NCBI GenBank assembly: GCA_900239685.1
Contig: OENT01000097.1
Coordinates: forward strand, 62,001 to 126,000
From: Rotaria macrura
Lineage: Eukaryota; Rotifera; Eurotatoria; Philodinida; Philodinidae
Direction of reading: 5' to 3'
DNA: 64,000 nt
The translations under genes and the position numbers were made by a program. This document shows positions 46,767 through 58,800 of this stretch, piece by piece. The notes under the pieces were generated by a model. The model was not told where the DNA came from and ran no database searches. It worked only from the letters and a program-made list of their open reading frames with translations. The stretch's first letter is position 1, and each line of letters starts with the position of its first letter.

Positions 46767-47329
46767 TTAAGTCGATTCATTTGGAAACGGACCTTGAAGA
46801 AGAGCACGAACGAAAACTTCATAGTTGAACATGCCTTCGGCATCATCTTTTGTATTTGTTGAACGAAGGATTTCTTCGACGGCTTGTGGATCAAGTTTTT
46901 CAGCCATAGCAACAAGGACTTGAGTAAGTTCGGCTAATGACATCAAACCATTGCTTTCTTTGTCGAATAATTTTAAACCTTCCATGAAATCTTCATATGT
47001 ACCAAAGTTTTTAGCTGGCATTTTATAAAATTCTGAGTAGATAGGTAAAAATTCTTCGACTTTTATTGATTTTTCTCCTGTTTTCTTTGTTTGGCCACGC
47101 TTTTCACATTCAGCTTGTGTTGGATACAAACCAAGCGAACGGAGCATATCTCCGATATAGAATGAATCAACTTTACCCTTTTTGAATTATAAGAAAACGA
47201 GAAGATAACAATGAAGATATATTCGACAAAACGAAAATTAAATTAAAAAAGTCTTACCTCATATTTCTTATCGAATACTTCAAAGACTTGTTTAGCTTCG
47301 TCAACTTTATCACTGGGCAAATCGGCCAT
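46767..47329 (-). CDS. Myosin essential (alkali) light chain, EF-hand protein
   Basis: Two exons, 47258-47329 (24 codons) and 46767-47177, separated by an 80-bp GT/AG intron in phase 0, giving 160 residues. The ATG at 47327-47329 starts MADLPSDKVDEAKQVFEVFD, the usual opening of a light-chain first EF-hand. Later blocks (YIGDMLRSLGLYPTQAE, EFLPIYSEFYK, YEDFMEGLKLFDKESNG and AELTQVLVAMAEKL) match myosin essential light chain better than calmodulin or troponin C. Several Ca2+-binding loop positions are degenerate: the third loop DKESNGLMSLAEL has a Met where calmodulin has a bulky hydrophobic at position 8, and the others lack key acidic residues. Essential light chains often do not bind Ca2+. 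Role: binds the first IQ motif of the myosin heavy-chain neck and stiffens the lever arm. A regulatory light chain is an unlikely alternative. Confidence 0.88.
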
Positions 47330-50300
47330 TGCTACTATGGTTTAGGTTGGATTGTTCCTAATGTGTCTGTAAGATGTTAGGATGTAAAAAGAACGACGAT
47401 TACAACAACGGAAGTAGTAGTTTGTAATAGTAGCAGCAACAGAACAGAGAAAAAATGCAGAAGATATCAATCCTTTTAGCTACTCCGATGATTTTGGTAT
47501 CAAACAAGGCAAAAAGAGGAAGAGGAAGTAAGAAAAAAGAGGTTATTTCTGTCGATATGTTATCCAATCGTTTCTTGTCTCTTGCTGTACTATATTTTTT
47601 TCTCCTTTTGCGGTATTAGTACTAGCGTTAGTGATAATCATATTCAACGACGCGGGATCATAGATAATCAATAAGGAAAGAAAAGAAAGAGCGCACGAGA
47701 GAAGACTAAAGAAGAAGAAGAAGAAAAAAAAGGAAAATAATATAAATTAGATCATCAGAGATGATTAGAATTTTTTCAGTAATTTTATTTTTGGATTGAT
47801 AGAATGAATTAATTTAGACTATATAGGTTTTAATTAGGTATCTTCTCAACTCCATAGAATCCATATATGTACATTTATTTTTATTTTTATTTTTATTTAC
47901 TCTTTTGTTCGTATTATTCTTGTTGTTGTCATTATTATCATATGTGCAAAAACAAAAAAACCTTGGTAATATATTGTTAACTGCTGTTTCTTGCTCTTTT
48001 CGCGCTCGACAGCCTTGGACAGCGTTATATCAATGATGATATTGTCTCTCTCGTAGAAAAGAATACTTCCATGCACAATAGCAAATTTGTCGGACTTGAT
48101 TTGCTCTTATGAGAATAAAAAAAAAAAGAGGGGGGAGAAGGAGGAGTGGGAAAGAATTCTTTGTACACGTTAATACTCGAGCAGCATCGAGATGCAAGAA
48201 AGAAAATAAATACATACGATTGATTCGATGATAGATTATTCTGAAAAGAATGTTTCCATTTTGAAAACTATTGTTGTTTATCAACATATATGTTTTCTTT
48301 CGAAATGTTTTGGCTACAAAATACTATAGATTTTGACTTAGCAGTATCGTAATCATCAGAGTAAATATTTAACCATATAATAATAAGCATTGCAGTTCGT
48401 TTTTTAGTTTTTTCACTGTTACTAAATCATTTTGATCTTCTAATGACAGATGAAATATGATATTATTTAAAAAATGTCATTTAGAGACGATTAGAATTTA
48501 AAAATTGATGAGCTCTTCGTTGACATCACATAGAATAGACAGATAACGTGTGATCTCATACTAGGTCTATAAAAACATCTTATGGAAATTAACATCATTT
48601 TAAATGAGTTAGTTCGTATTGATCTTTGAGGTTAACGTACAATTTAATATTTTGATAACTGGATTTGCAAGTCTAATACTTCATAAGTAAGGTTCCATTG
48701 AAAAAAAGAATAGTCCCATATCGAGTGATGATACTTTCTTATGAATAAGAGTCTTGTTTTTCGTAGTATTTACATACAAAAAATAATTCCTCTGAAAATG
48801 TCTATATCTTGATTAGAGCAATATTTAAATCGTTTTTAACATCTAGGGAATATTTTAGAAATGATTTAATTTAAGAATTAACAATATATTATGTTGAAGT
48901 TATGTTTTTCGAAATGAGAAGTATGAATTTTTTTCAATTCGATTCCGCGAATCAATATGATAAATCGAGTTCAGTTTCAACTGATGATCGAAACGAATCT
49001 ATTTTAAATGTTTACTAATGTCACGATGACACTTCTTCAACTTCAATCTAGACTAATATTCCGAAGTATCATTAAGTATGATCTCCTAAATGGCCATTTG
49101 AATATGTGATGACACGTACGCACGATTGATTTGTTTTTGTATTATTCCCATATCAATATTATGCAATCCTTTCGAAGTTGATTTCATTCATGATATATAT
49201 TAATATCGTATCAATCAACATTCCTCGATGTTCATGTAAATATTTGAATTGATTGAGAAATCTTCTAGAACGTGTTAAATACGTAGTGGGTTGTTGTCAA
49301 TCGTCAAACATAGTTGTATTCGTCTAGTTAAATCAGTTATATCGCGACGGATTGTAGCTTTGACATCTGATGAATAATTATCATTGATTAATTGTATTTT
49401 AGAAAATTGAGATAGAATATGATTTATTCGAATAACATTTAGATGTTTAGCATTTGTATTTTAATATCGTCTAACATTTCACTATTTGTGTTTCATTCTC
49501 AACTAGCTAGTTTTATCTTTATGTATTTCAGATGTTCTAACAAAGATGTGCAGTGTTCGGGATGCAACGGTTTTATTCTTTTCTACTTCATCGTTTGCAT
49601 TATGATTAATAAAATTGTTACGTCAGCAGATAAGGATCGATGAATGTCACACATATCATTTGAACACAAATGTAAATCTACACAATGTTTAATATGATAG
49701 AGTTCAACGATCATTGTTACATTTTGTATTGCGATTTTATAAACAAAAAACAAATGATTTATGTTGGAAGACATTTATAAATCCTATTCGAACGAGAACT
49801 ATTTAGAAAATAGTCTACCCGATATAAACTTTCAAAAGAAAATTCATTAATACATAGACTGAACCGAACAGGACTCATATTTATAGATAAACATGATTGT
49901 CTCATTCTATCATCAGATAAACTATTTCAAAAACATTTAATTACGCTGTTTTATCGATCGAATTTGATCAATTAGCAGTTACTATGCATATCGTGATAAC
50001 TTATTCTAAAGAATGTACTTATATTAGGGCACGCTGCAACCGTTATGTCATTGAAACCTTTGTATACTTACAAATTCCTCTTGTTTAGAAAAATAAGATT
50101 TCCGTCTATTAACTATATTTGTTTATTGAAAAAATGACTCGTCCTAGTACATATGCATGGATTCAATATTCCATTGAACATACAACGAAGATCATATGAT
50201 CAACTAGTAACGATGGAATATTGAAGAAGTATTAATTGGACAACTGATTTGATACACGATCATTTTGATCTATGTGTAATGCTTAATGAAGACGTAGTGA

Positions 50301-52128
50301 AGAAATTAATAATAATGAAAATTGAATTGAATATATATATAATGTATATTTACATGCGCATAGTTGTTCGATACAGAAAAATCTTTCTTATTTTTATCTG
50401 ATCGTTTATATGACATGTGTGATAGATTTCAATTTAATATAGAGAAGAAACTTACTATTATAACGATAGTTGAAGAGTATTGAAAAATGATTTCAATTTT
50501 TGTAATCATCATTTAAAACACAAAAAAGATACTAAAAATGTACATTTACAACTACTCGTAAATATCTTCACTTGTAAAGAAGATCATTGCTAATTTGAAT
50601 ATTTTTTAATAGTTTTTCTTTTTCTAGTTTTAAGAAATTTATTTTCATTTAGATGACGCTTCGTCAACAATGTTGTTGACTTCATGAGAGTATTTATTTC
50701 TAAAATGACATTTAGTATTGTAAAATAAGGGCATTTTAAACATATTTACTCTATTCTATTGATAGTGGAACGAACGCAGAAAAATTCGAAAAAAAAAATA
50801 ACTTCGTCAAGTATCGCCGTCGTATTCCCTGCACCAGAGCTCCGAATGGGATGTGACGAGAAATTCGTCCCATGGAACAAATTTTCTTCATGCATCCCAT
50901 CGCATCCCATGGGATTTTCATGCAATATAAAATTCTATCGTTTATTAAATATATGGCAATATTTCCATATTGCTGAAACCTCTTTTATTTTTTAAATTTT
51001 CAAATACGATCTATTTTAACAAATAGAAGAAAAATTAGCTTTATTTCCTAATATCCTCGACAACACTAAAGAGGTAATTAGCACAACAATAATGCCTTAG
51101 AACCACATTATTCTTAAAAGGACATCGACATTTTTTGCTTGACTTCTTGCCTTTCTGATTCGTCGCGCAACATTCAAGGATATGTGAAGTCGCAATTTTT
51201 TGTCAAGGAACTGTTCTGCAGCTATGTGGTTACACAGTGAGGTTGAGCGCAAAAAAGAAATCTTATTTTCTTTATGAGATTCAGAAGTATATTTAGATTC
51301 CCGAAACAGGAAATTATCGAAATTTCCAAAGTTTCCGTCGACGCTATAAATACACAGTAGTGAAATCGAAGCTTTAAGAGATATTGGAAATTTCGGATAT
51401 TAGATAAATTTTGAAAGCGACGAACAATTTAGAACCTAAAAGCTTGGAATTTCCGAAACTTATAAAATTTCTTTTTTTTTTAAGTCTAAACATTACTGGA
51501 GATTCATGAGACTTTTATCCCAATGGACTCACCATGATGATCCTGGAATGGATATATGATCGAAGAGCAACTCACAATAGAAAACAAGAAGTGAACATCA
51601 TCTTTTTATAAAAAAAAAAACATAATAGAAAAATCCATAAAATGTTCCATCGGACGAATCTTTCATCCCAACACGTCTCATGGGATGGGATTGTCCCATA
51701 CCATTCGGAGCTCTGCTCTGTACTATTTTTCAAATAAAAGATTTTCTTGTGCATGCTTGACAATCTTCTTGATTGAACAATTGTTGGCTATCGATCTACA
51801 ACAATGTTTCGGAAAGTCATGTCAATAATAATTTAGTTACATGATACATTCGAAAAAATGTTAGTTATTTTGTATTAATTTAGTCTAGTTCTTCTTTGAA
51901 CACTCTTATCACATACAAGAAGGAGCTAGGCTATGGAAAGTAATCCATTTCAAAGCGAACTCTAAATAATCTTCTGATATTAAATATATCTCAAAATAAT
52001 ATTAAAATGAAGTCATATTAGAGAAAACTTTCAATTTAGCAAAGGCTATTTGCAACTGATTGAATGTCACATTGATCTGCAATTTAAACACACAGAAAGA
52101 GTCAGAATCCATTGTAATGTTTTTAATT
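47330..52128. other. Long intergenic region between myosin light chain and NmrA-like genes
   Basis: AT-rich, with A/G- and T-rich simple tracts (about 47690-47740, 47875-47895 and 48110-48140) upstream of the light-chain gene. The only structured item is the inverted-repeat element at 50836-51715. Other open frames are short and unsupported. Confidence 0.4.
50836..51715. mobile_element. Possible inverted-repeat element with CAGAGCTCCGAATGG ends
   Basis: CAGAGCTCCGAATGG at 50836 is inverted at 51701-51715 (CCATTCGGAGCTCTG). Inside, a second pair matches in inverted orientation: ATTCGTCCCATGGAACA at 50862 against TGTTCCATCGGACGAAT at 51643. Both arms also contain several CCCATGGGATG-like words. 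The middle is AT-rich with no reading frame. I could not find a clear target duplication, so the ends may be a little further out. Confidence 0.5.
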
Positions 52129-53280
52129 TTATTGAAAAGCAACAGCATTTTCTTGTAACCATTCTTCCAAGGTACGCAGTGGTCTATTGATGAGTACCGA
52201 TAGTTGCGGTGTAACATGTCCGACTGTTGACTCCCCAAACATTGAAATTAAATCATACGCCAATCTATGGCTTAAACCAAAACCAATTAACGTCTTGTAT
52301 CGATCTTGTATCGATTGTTGTTCCCATATGATCGGTCTTCCGAGAATTTTACTAAAAATAGCTGCCCGTTGCTCATCGGTCAGAAATTCAGAGCCCATTT
52401 CGTAAACGCAACGATCATGCTTTTCAATTGGCTCCGATAGCACAACAACAGAACAATCAGCAATGTCTAAAAATAAATATCAAATCTTATCACCATTGCA
52501 CATCTTACTTTTATTTTTGTTAAGTATCATACGGATACGGACATAGATGGATTTCGTTTCAATTGTAGTAAATTACTTAAACGTTTAGTATATTTTAATG
52601 TTGCTGAAACTATCTACCGTATTGTAAAAACAGTATTGATTTCTCGTGATGACTGTAAAAATTACCGTTTGGTATTCGTGTCTATAGAATGGCTCACCTT
52701 TTGTATCAATCCAAGCCTGTTTCGACGACGCAGACAAACACGACACGATCTTATTCGAATCTTTTATTGTACGAACATCGCTCATAAGTTGGTTGCTCAT
52801 AAAGACACCTGGACGTAATACGACCAATGAACGTTCCTCTGGCAATTCATCGGCAAGGCTCCATAATTTCTCTTCACTTGTTGTATGCGAGTATCCAATG
52901 ATACCTTGTCGGCCGAAAGTACCAACAGTAAATGACGATAGATCAACTATTTGGCGTACACCTTTTTCATAAGCAATTTTTCCAAATGCTCCTTTGATGC
53001 TGCTCATTGCTGTTGGTTTCTTGCTATCGGCAGTCAGAAGAAGAAAAAGACGAGTGTGGCCTTCGATTGCCGTAGCGAACGCTTCAACAGACGAATAGGT
53101 GCCAACAGCAATGGTCAGATTTCCAGTGGAAATTTCATCTTTGAATAGATTCTGTGCTTTTGATTCATCTCGTACATAGGCTGTGGTTTTTATTCCTTTT
53201 TTAACAAGACCACGAACGACTTCAGTGCCGATCTTACCACTAGCACCAACTACAAATATACGCTGGTTGTTTGCTGACAT
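52129..53280 (-). CDS. NmrA-like NAD(P)-binding atypical short-chain dehydrogenase
   Basis: Two exons, 52698-53280 and 52129-52466, joined across a 231-bp GT/AG intron in phase 1, giving 306 residues, a usual length for NmrA/HSCARG-type proteins. The N-terminus has a Rossmann glycine motif GASGKIG (residues 12-18, GxxGxxG) directly after a beta strand (RIFVV), then strand/helix alternation with R at the position that often favours NADP(H) (YVRDESKA). Residues LVVLRPGVFMSN match the conserved substrate-side block of the family. The exon 2 blocks VVVLSEPIEKHDRCVYEMG and LTDEQRAAIFSKILGRPI are typical of the C-terminal half. Family members are either redox sensors or quinone/NAD(P)H-dependent oxidoreductases; the catalytic YxxxK is not clearly present. 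Function beyond NAD(P) binding is open. Confidence 0.85.
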
Positions 53281-55835
53281 TTTACAAGTAATAATAACAA
53301 GTGGTTTACTGGCTTTCTATTTTTGAATGTGCTAAAAAATGAAAAAGAAAGGAATGAAAAAAAAACGACTTGTATCGAAAGAGCACATGTAATAAAATTA
53401 AAATAATGGTGAAATATTCTGATCGTAAGAAGTGAAGCAACGTTTGATCTGTGGTCTGGTGTAATAGATTGGCTTGGTATCATAGATTTGTTTCTCAGCT
53501 ACACTTCGTATATACACACGCACTAGGAATTAAGATTCTAATTTATTTTCAATTCAAAAGCGCTAACTAAGAAACGTGCTAAAGGATTTTGGGTGTATTA
53601 ATAAAAAATAATATAGATGTCGCTAATTTTGTATAAGTCACTAAGAAGGCTTAGCATGGTAGCGATACATGGAATGACTATCGTGTATACAGGTTATTCC
53701 TTGTGCTCTATTGTCTTAAAATGAGTCTTGATCTTTAAGTTTGTATCTTGTTGTTTATGGTACAGCTGTAGTTGGACTTTTACCAAACAATCTTTCAATT
53801 GTAATTTATGCATAAATTTAAAAAAATTGTTTTTAATGTAAAGCAGCTTTATTTTCTATTTCACTTGAAATGCAATGTAATTTTTTCTTATTCATCTCTC
53901 GTTTAACAGCGTTATGGTGTCACTCAAAGTTTTAGATATGAACCCAGATGAGTAATCTTACAAAAATCATACATCAGTTCTACTTTTCTTTGAAAACATC
54001 TCTTGTGGGTAAAATTGTTTCTTCGATGAGAAAACAATGAATATCTAATTGTTTAAAATTTTTATTATAAAAATTAAAGCGAAGATTATCAACAGCGATT
54101 TATGCTAAACTCCTGAAAAAATTCAAAGATGCGAAAAAGAACAATAATGCCACATACACACAGTCATATTCTTTCTGATAGTTGATCTTTCTTTAACACA
54201 CGTTACGCTGTGCGCAACCTCAATCGTGATGAGTCTTTTATGCAAAAAAAAAGATTCACCCAATGTATCTATTTTTTCTTATCACCAAATTGAAATTGCA
54301 TTATATTTAAATTAGATTCAATTTACAGAAAGCGTGTGTATGTCTTAATGCATAAGTGTGCTAAATCATTGTAGTTTTAGAATTGGCGACTGAATCATCG
54401 AACACTAGACCACGGATCAGTTAACGTCAGTCAAACTTTGGCTGTCAAAGTATAGTACTGTAGTCCACACTATACCGATATGTGTGCGTATATGTCATAC
54501 AATTATTGATAGATGTCGATACGTGTAGATCAAGCGTTCTATCAGATTTTTACATGATTATATGCTCGTTTAACTATGTTAGCTCATATTGAATTTCAAC
54601 AGAATAAAAGATTTATTTAACGTCTACGATAAATAGTATATCCAAAATTGCATATCAATCAATCCAGTCACTATTTGTATTTAATTTATTTGTGTTTAAC
54701 TAAGAATATCATTATCAATGTTGAGAAAAAATATAATGTATGTGATCGGTACATTTGGATAAGACTCATGAGAAGCATGTTTTTAATATCTGACGTATTA
54801 TGATTAAAGCATAGGCACCACTTACCGTATTAAAAGTACAAGTAATTACGAAAAGAATCGAATAAAACGTAATTGACAAAAAAAAATACTAAATTACACA
54901 TGCTAAAAATATAACTTGAGTTTCGTGGAACTTCAACTATTCTTGTTATCATATGCATAAGACTGCACCGATTTTATCTGATCAGTAAAGAGAAAAGGAA
55001 AAAAAAAATAGAAATACGATATAATATCTTATACGAACTGAAAAAAAATCTCAATTCAAATGAGATTGTTTTCGATGGCAATAACATCTTGTGTGTCGTT
55101 TTAACATTTTTCTACTATAACTTGATAAGCAAAATGTTTGATATATTTTACCAAGAGAAAAAAAAAACAGATGCTTCGACTTCTATGATGACATTACACA
55201 ACTGTTTGAGACAGTAGTTTCGACAATCATTCATGTTTTTGAAGACCAGCAAACGCCTTGCTTTATAGCATATGTCAAGGGGTTAATTTAAATAATACGA
55301 ATAACTCGTGAAAGTAAAACAAAACATAGTTTGTATTTAAAAAGGAAAGAAGTAAAATCTTGGTTAAATGTTTTATTTTTCTGTTAAATGCTTCTTTTGT
55401 TGTTTGAAATAAAAAAAACTAATATGTGACTCATGAGAGATACAAAATTTGCTTAAACAAAATCGATTGTCTCATTATCTATATTTATTTTATAATGATA
55501 CATTTCAGAAGTTCCTGTATACATATAAATAACAAATAAAATTAAAATGTCTGCCGAGGTAAATGTCACCTAATACGAACATATATTTACAAGTAAAACC
55601 AAAAGGAAAATTTCATCAGTAGAAAGACACTAACACATACAGACACAAAATTGAAGAATAAAAAATTGATTAGGAAAACAAAAGAATTGTTAGTCTGTTT
55701 TTTTTTCTGTAATTTCTTATTTTTCGAATGACCGAGCATGTTGTTTGTATACAATAGAAACAGTACGGAAATGTTCGAAAAGAAAAAAAAAGTAAAAACA
55801 AGCCAACAAAATATTCATATTACATCCTTGAATGA
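53281..55835. other. Intergenic region between NmrA-like and Ca2+-ATPase genes
   Basis: AT-rich spacer. The left side would contain the promoter of the NmrA-like gene and the right side the 3' UTR of the Ca2+-ATPase. I see no exon, RNA gene or element; the 53250-53483 frame on the minus strand merely overlaps the upstream region of the NmrA-like gene. Confidence 0.4.
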
Positions 55836-58800
55836 TTATTCTTGTAGAATATCGTCTTCACTATGATGTCTATGTCCAGCATTTTCTTCATGACGTTTTT
55901 CTGTAACTTCTTCAAGTCGTGATCGAAATTCATTGATGCCTCGAAACTAGAAAACGTATGATTGAAGAGACAGAATTAATAAAAATTGTGACACAAAATC
56001 AAACCTCTGAATTCAGTCGATCCACACTTTTTCGCAACATAAATCTTGCAAAGGCTGGCGGTGGTTCAGTAACAACAGTTGCATTGGTCAATTGAACAAT
56101 GGTAGTATATTTCGGCAATGAATCATTATCTCGACTACTTTTACCAGTCTTTTTTGCTAGTTGTTTCTTAGTATAGCCACTAGTCGATTTATTGCTATCG
56201 TCTTCATGTAATTTTTCTGTTTCCGTTCTCTTTTGTTTCTTGTAACAACACGGACAACACATACGATAAAATGCTGCAAAACATGTACTAAATGGTTCAA
56301 TTGGAATGAATAATAGAATCTAAATAATTGTTATTCATTCACTTATTGACCTTAAAGTCAGAAACACTCAATTCACATACTTGTTGCCATAAAAGAGATC
56401 CAAGACCGAAAAGTAGACTCCATGCCCATTGTTTTATATCTAATCGAGCACAACTGAAAATTTTATCACCAAACGTGACAATCAGTATCTACAACAATCC
56501 ATTGAGGAATACAAATTTTCTTTCCAACATTCCTTCCCCTACCTGTGAACCAAAACAAAATAGCCAAATACCATAGAAAAATGGATTTCGAAATATTCCT
56601 TTAAATACATTTCTTTCGCCATGTAATTTTCTTGCATTTATTTCATTGAATAGAGTCATTAGTACGAATGCATTGAATACCATGGTAAATTGTGTACTTA
56701 ATTCTTTACTAACATGCGGATCACTTTGAATTTTTTGAACAGTAGATTCAACATTCAAAAAATACTGTCCAGCATATAGTATAGTGAACATAACAACAAG
56801 TTGATATAACGATTGACCAATAATATTACGTAGCATCAGAGGTGATATGATTGATTTGGTACGACCATACGGTTTTCGATTTAGTAGATCTTCATTTGGA
56901 GGTTCTGTTGCAAGTGCCAATGATGCTAATGTATCCATGACAAGATTAACCCAAAGCATTTGAACAGCTCGTAGTGGAACACTCTAGAGAAAGAAAAAAA
57001 TCTTACACATAATTTTAGTACTATAGATCATATGAATTAACTCAAAATAAAACCAAACACCCTTGTTGATTGGATCTAACGGGCGGTGAAAAATGTGGAT
57101 ATCGACTTTTATATTATAAGATGAAAGGCAAAGTGGAGCACACATGTGTTGACTACAGTAATATGAGATTCTATTTTCTGTATACTGCTGACACATAACA
57201 TGTTGGATCTGTGAGTACTGCTCAAGAGAAAATTATTCTAACATTGATTCGTATTACGTCGAATCAAAGTCTTTGATAATTTTTCCTTTATGATTCAATC
57301 GGGTCGATGACAACTATCATTGGTTTTTCATGATTTAGATTTCTCGTGTTTCATTACAATTCTATATCTAGCATTGCGTGTTAGATCAGATTTCATCAAA
57401 GAGATCAAAATGTAGATCATACACTAATAGCTGCAGCTGAAATAACCGATATGGCGCCAGCCGATAGATTAGCAGTAAGTTGAAATTGAAGAAATTTTGC
57501 AATACAATCATAAACATTTCGTCCCCACATCATGGCCTTGACAATCGATGAAAAGTTATCATCAGTTAAAATAATATCTGATGCTTGTTTAGCAACATCT
57601 GTTCCTTGAATACCCTACAAAATAAATAAATAAAGAAAGTGTAGTTTATCTTTATACTATGACGTCATATTTTCTATCAATATATCAAACATGAACAAGG
57701 GCAATTTACTCTATTCTATTTAAGACTTGAATATTTTTGTTGTGAAAATTCTTTAATACAAATTATTGTGATGATAATGATCAAATGAATATACGAACGA
57801 CTTGTCACTAGTTTTTCTTTTCTTTTTGACGATAAGATACTATAGACTAAATTCATCTGAATAGATTTGAAGAACTTAGAGATTGTCAAAGTATATTTGA
57901 ATAGTTCTTCTCGATATTGAATGAAATTCATTTTTCAAAAATATGTACTAAACGAATGCCAAAAAACCAAAATAAAGAATCTATAGAATATTTTAAATTA
58001 CCATAGCAAATCCAACATCAGCACGTTTCAATGCTGGTCCATCATTTGTTCCATCACCTGTGACAGCAACAACTTCTCGATGTTGTGTTACTTGACTGAG
58101 AACGATACCATTAACTAAATTATACTTATCTTGTGGGGATGAACGTGCTAAAACTCGTAATTTTGGCCAAATTTCATCAAGTTTCTCTTGTGAAATCTAC
58201 ATAGAAATAAATATGACAATGAATTGTACTCACAAAAATAGTTATTCGAAATTCTTTTTATCTTCTAACCTTGCCCGACGAATCACGAATACATCTATTG
58301 AATTCTTTTCCTTCAAGTACGAGAAAATCTTCATTCGGCTGTAGAATACCACATTTTGTTGCAATCGAACGAGCTGTCGTTATATTATCACCTGTAACCA
58401 TACGAACAACAACACCCGCTTTTTGACATTTTTTGATAGCTTCCGGTACCTAAAAGAATACTTAGAGATTAAAATGAAAAAGGCCAAAGTTGTTTCTTCG
58501 AATAGACAAACCTCTGCACGAACAGGATCTTCTATTCCAACAATAGCAATGCATGTTAAATCATTAATAATCATATTTTCATCATTCCAATTCTGTTCTT
58601 CTTGCCCAAGATCTTTATATGCAATACATATTGTTCGTAAACCATCATTAGCCATTTTTTCAATAATATCATAAGTTATCGTTGCTTTTTCATCATCACT
58701 TAAAACTCTCAGTTGATTTCCTTGACCAACGATTGATTTACATCTTCAATCACAACATAAGAAAATAAATATCATGCAATAGAACACAATGTTGTTCTTC

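Noticed and set aside
46407..46767. Three overlapping minus-strand frames rich in Phe, Leu and Ser
   Set aside because: They read a pyrimidine-rich strand just after the stop of the myosin light chain gene, so most likely its 3' UTR.
52187..53148. Plus-strand open frames opposite the NmrA-like gene
   Set aside because: They are antisense shadows of well-supported exons on the minus strand.
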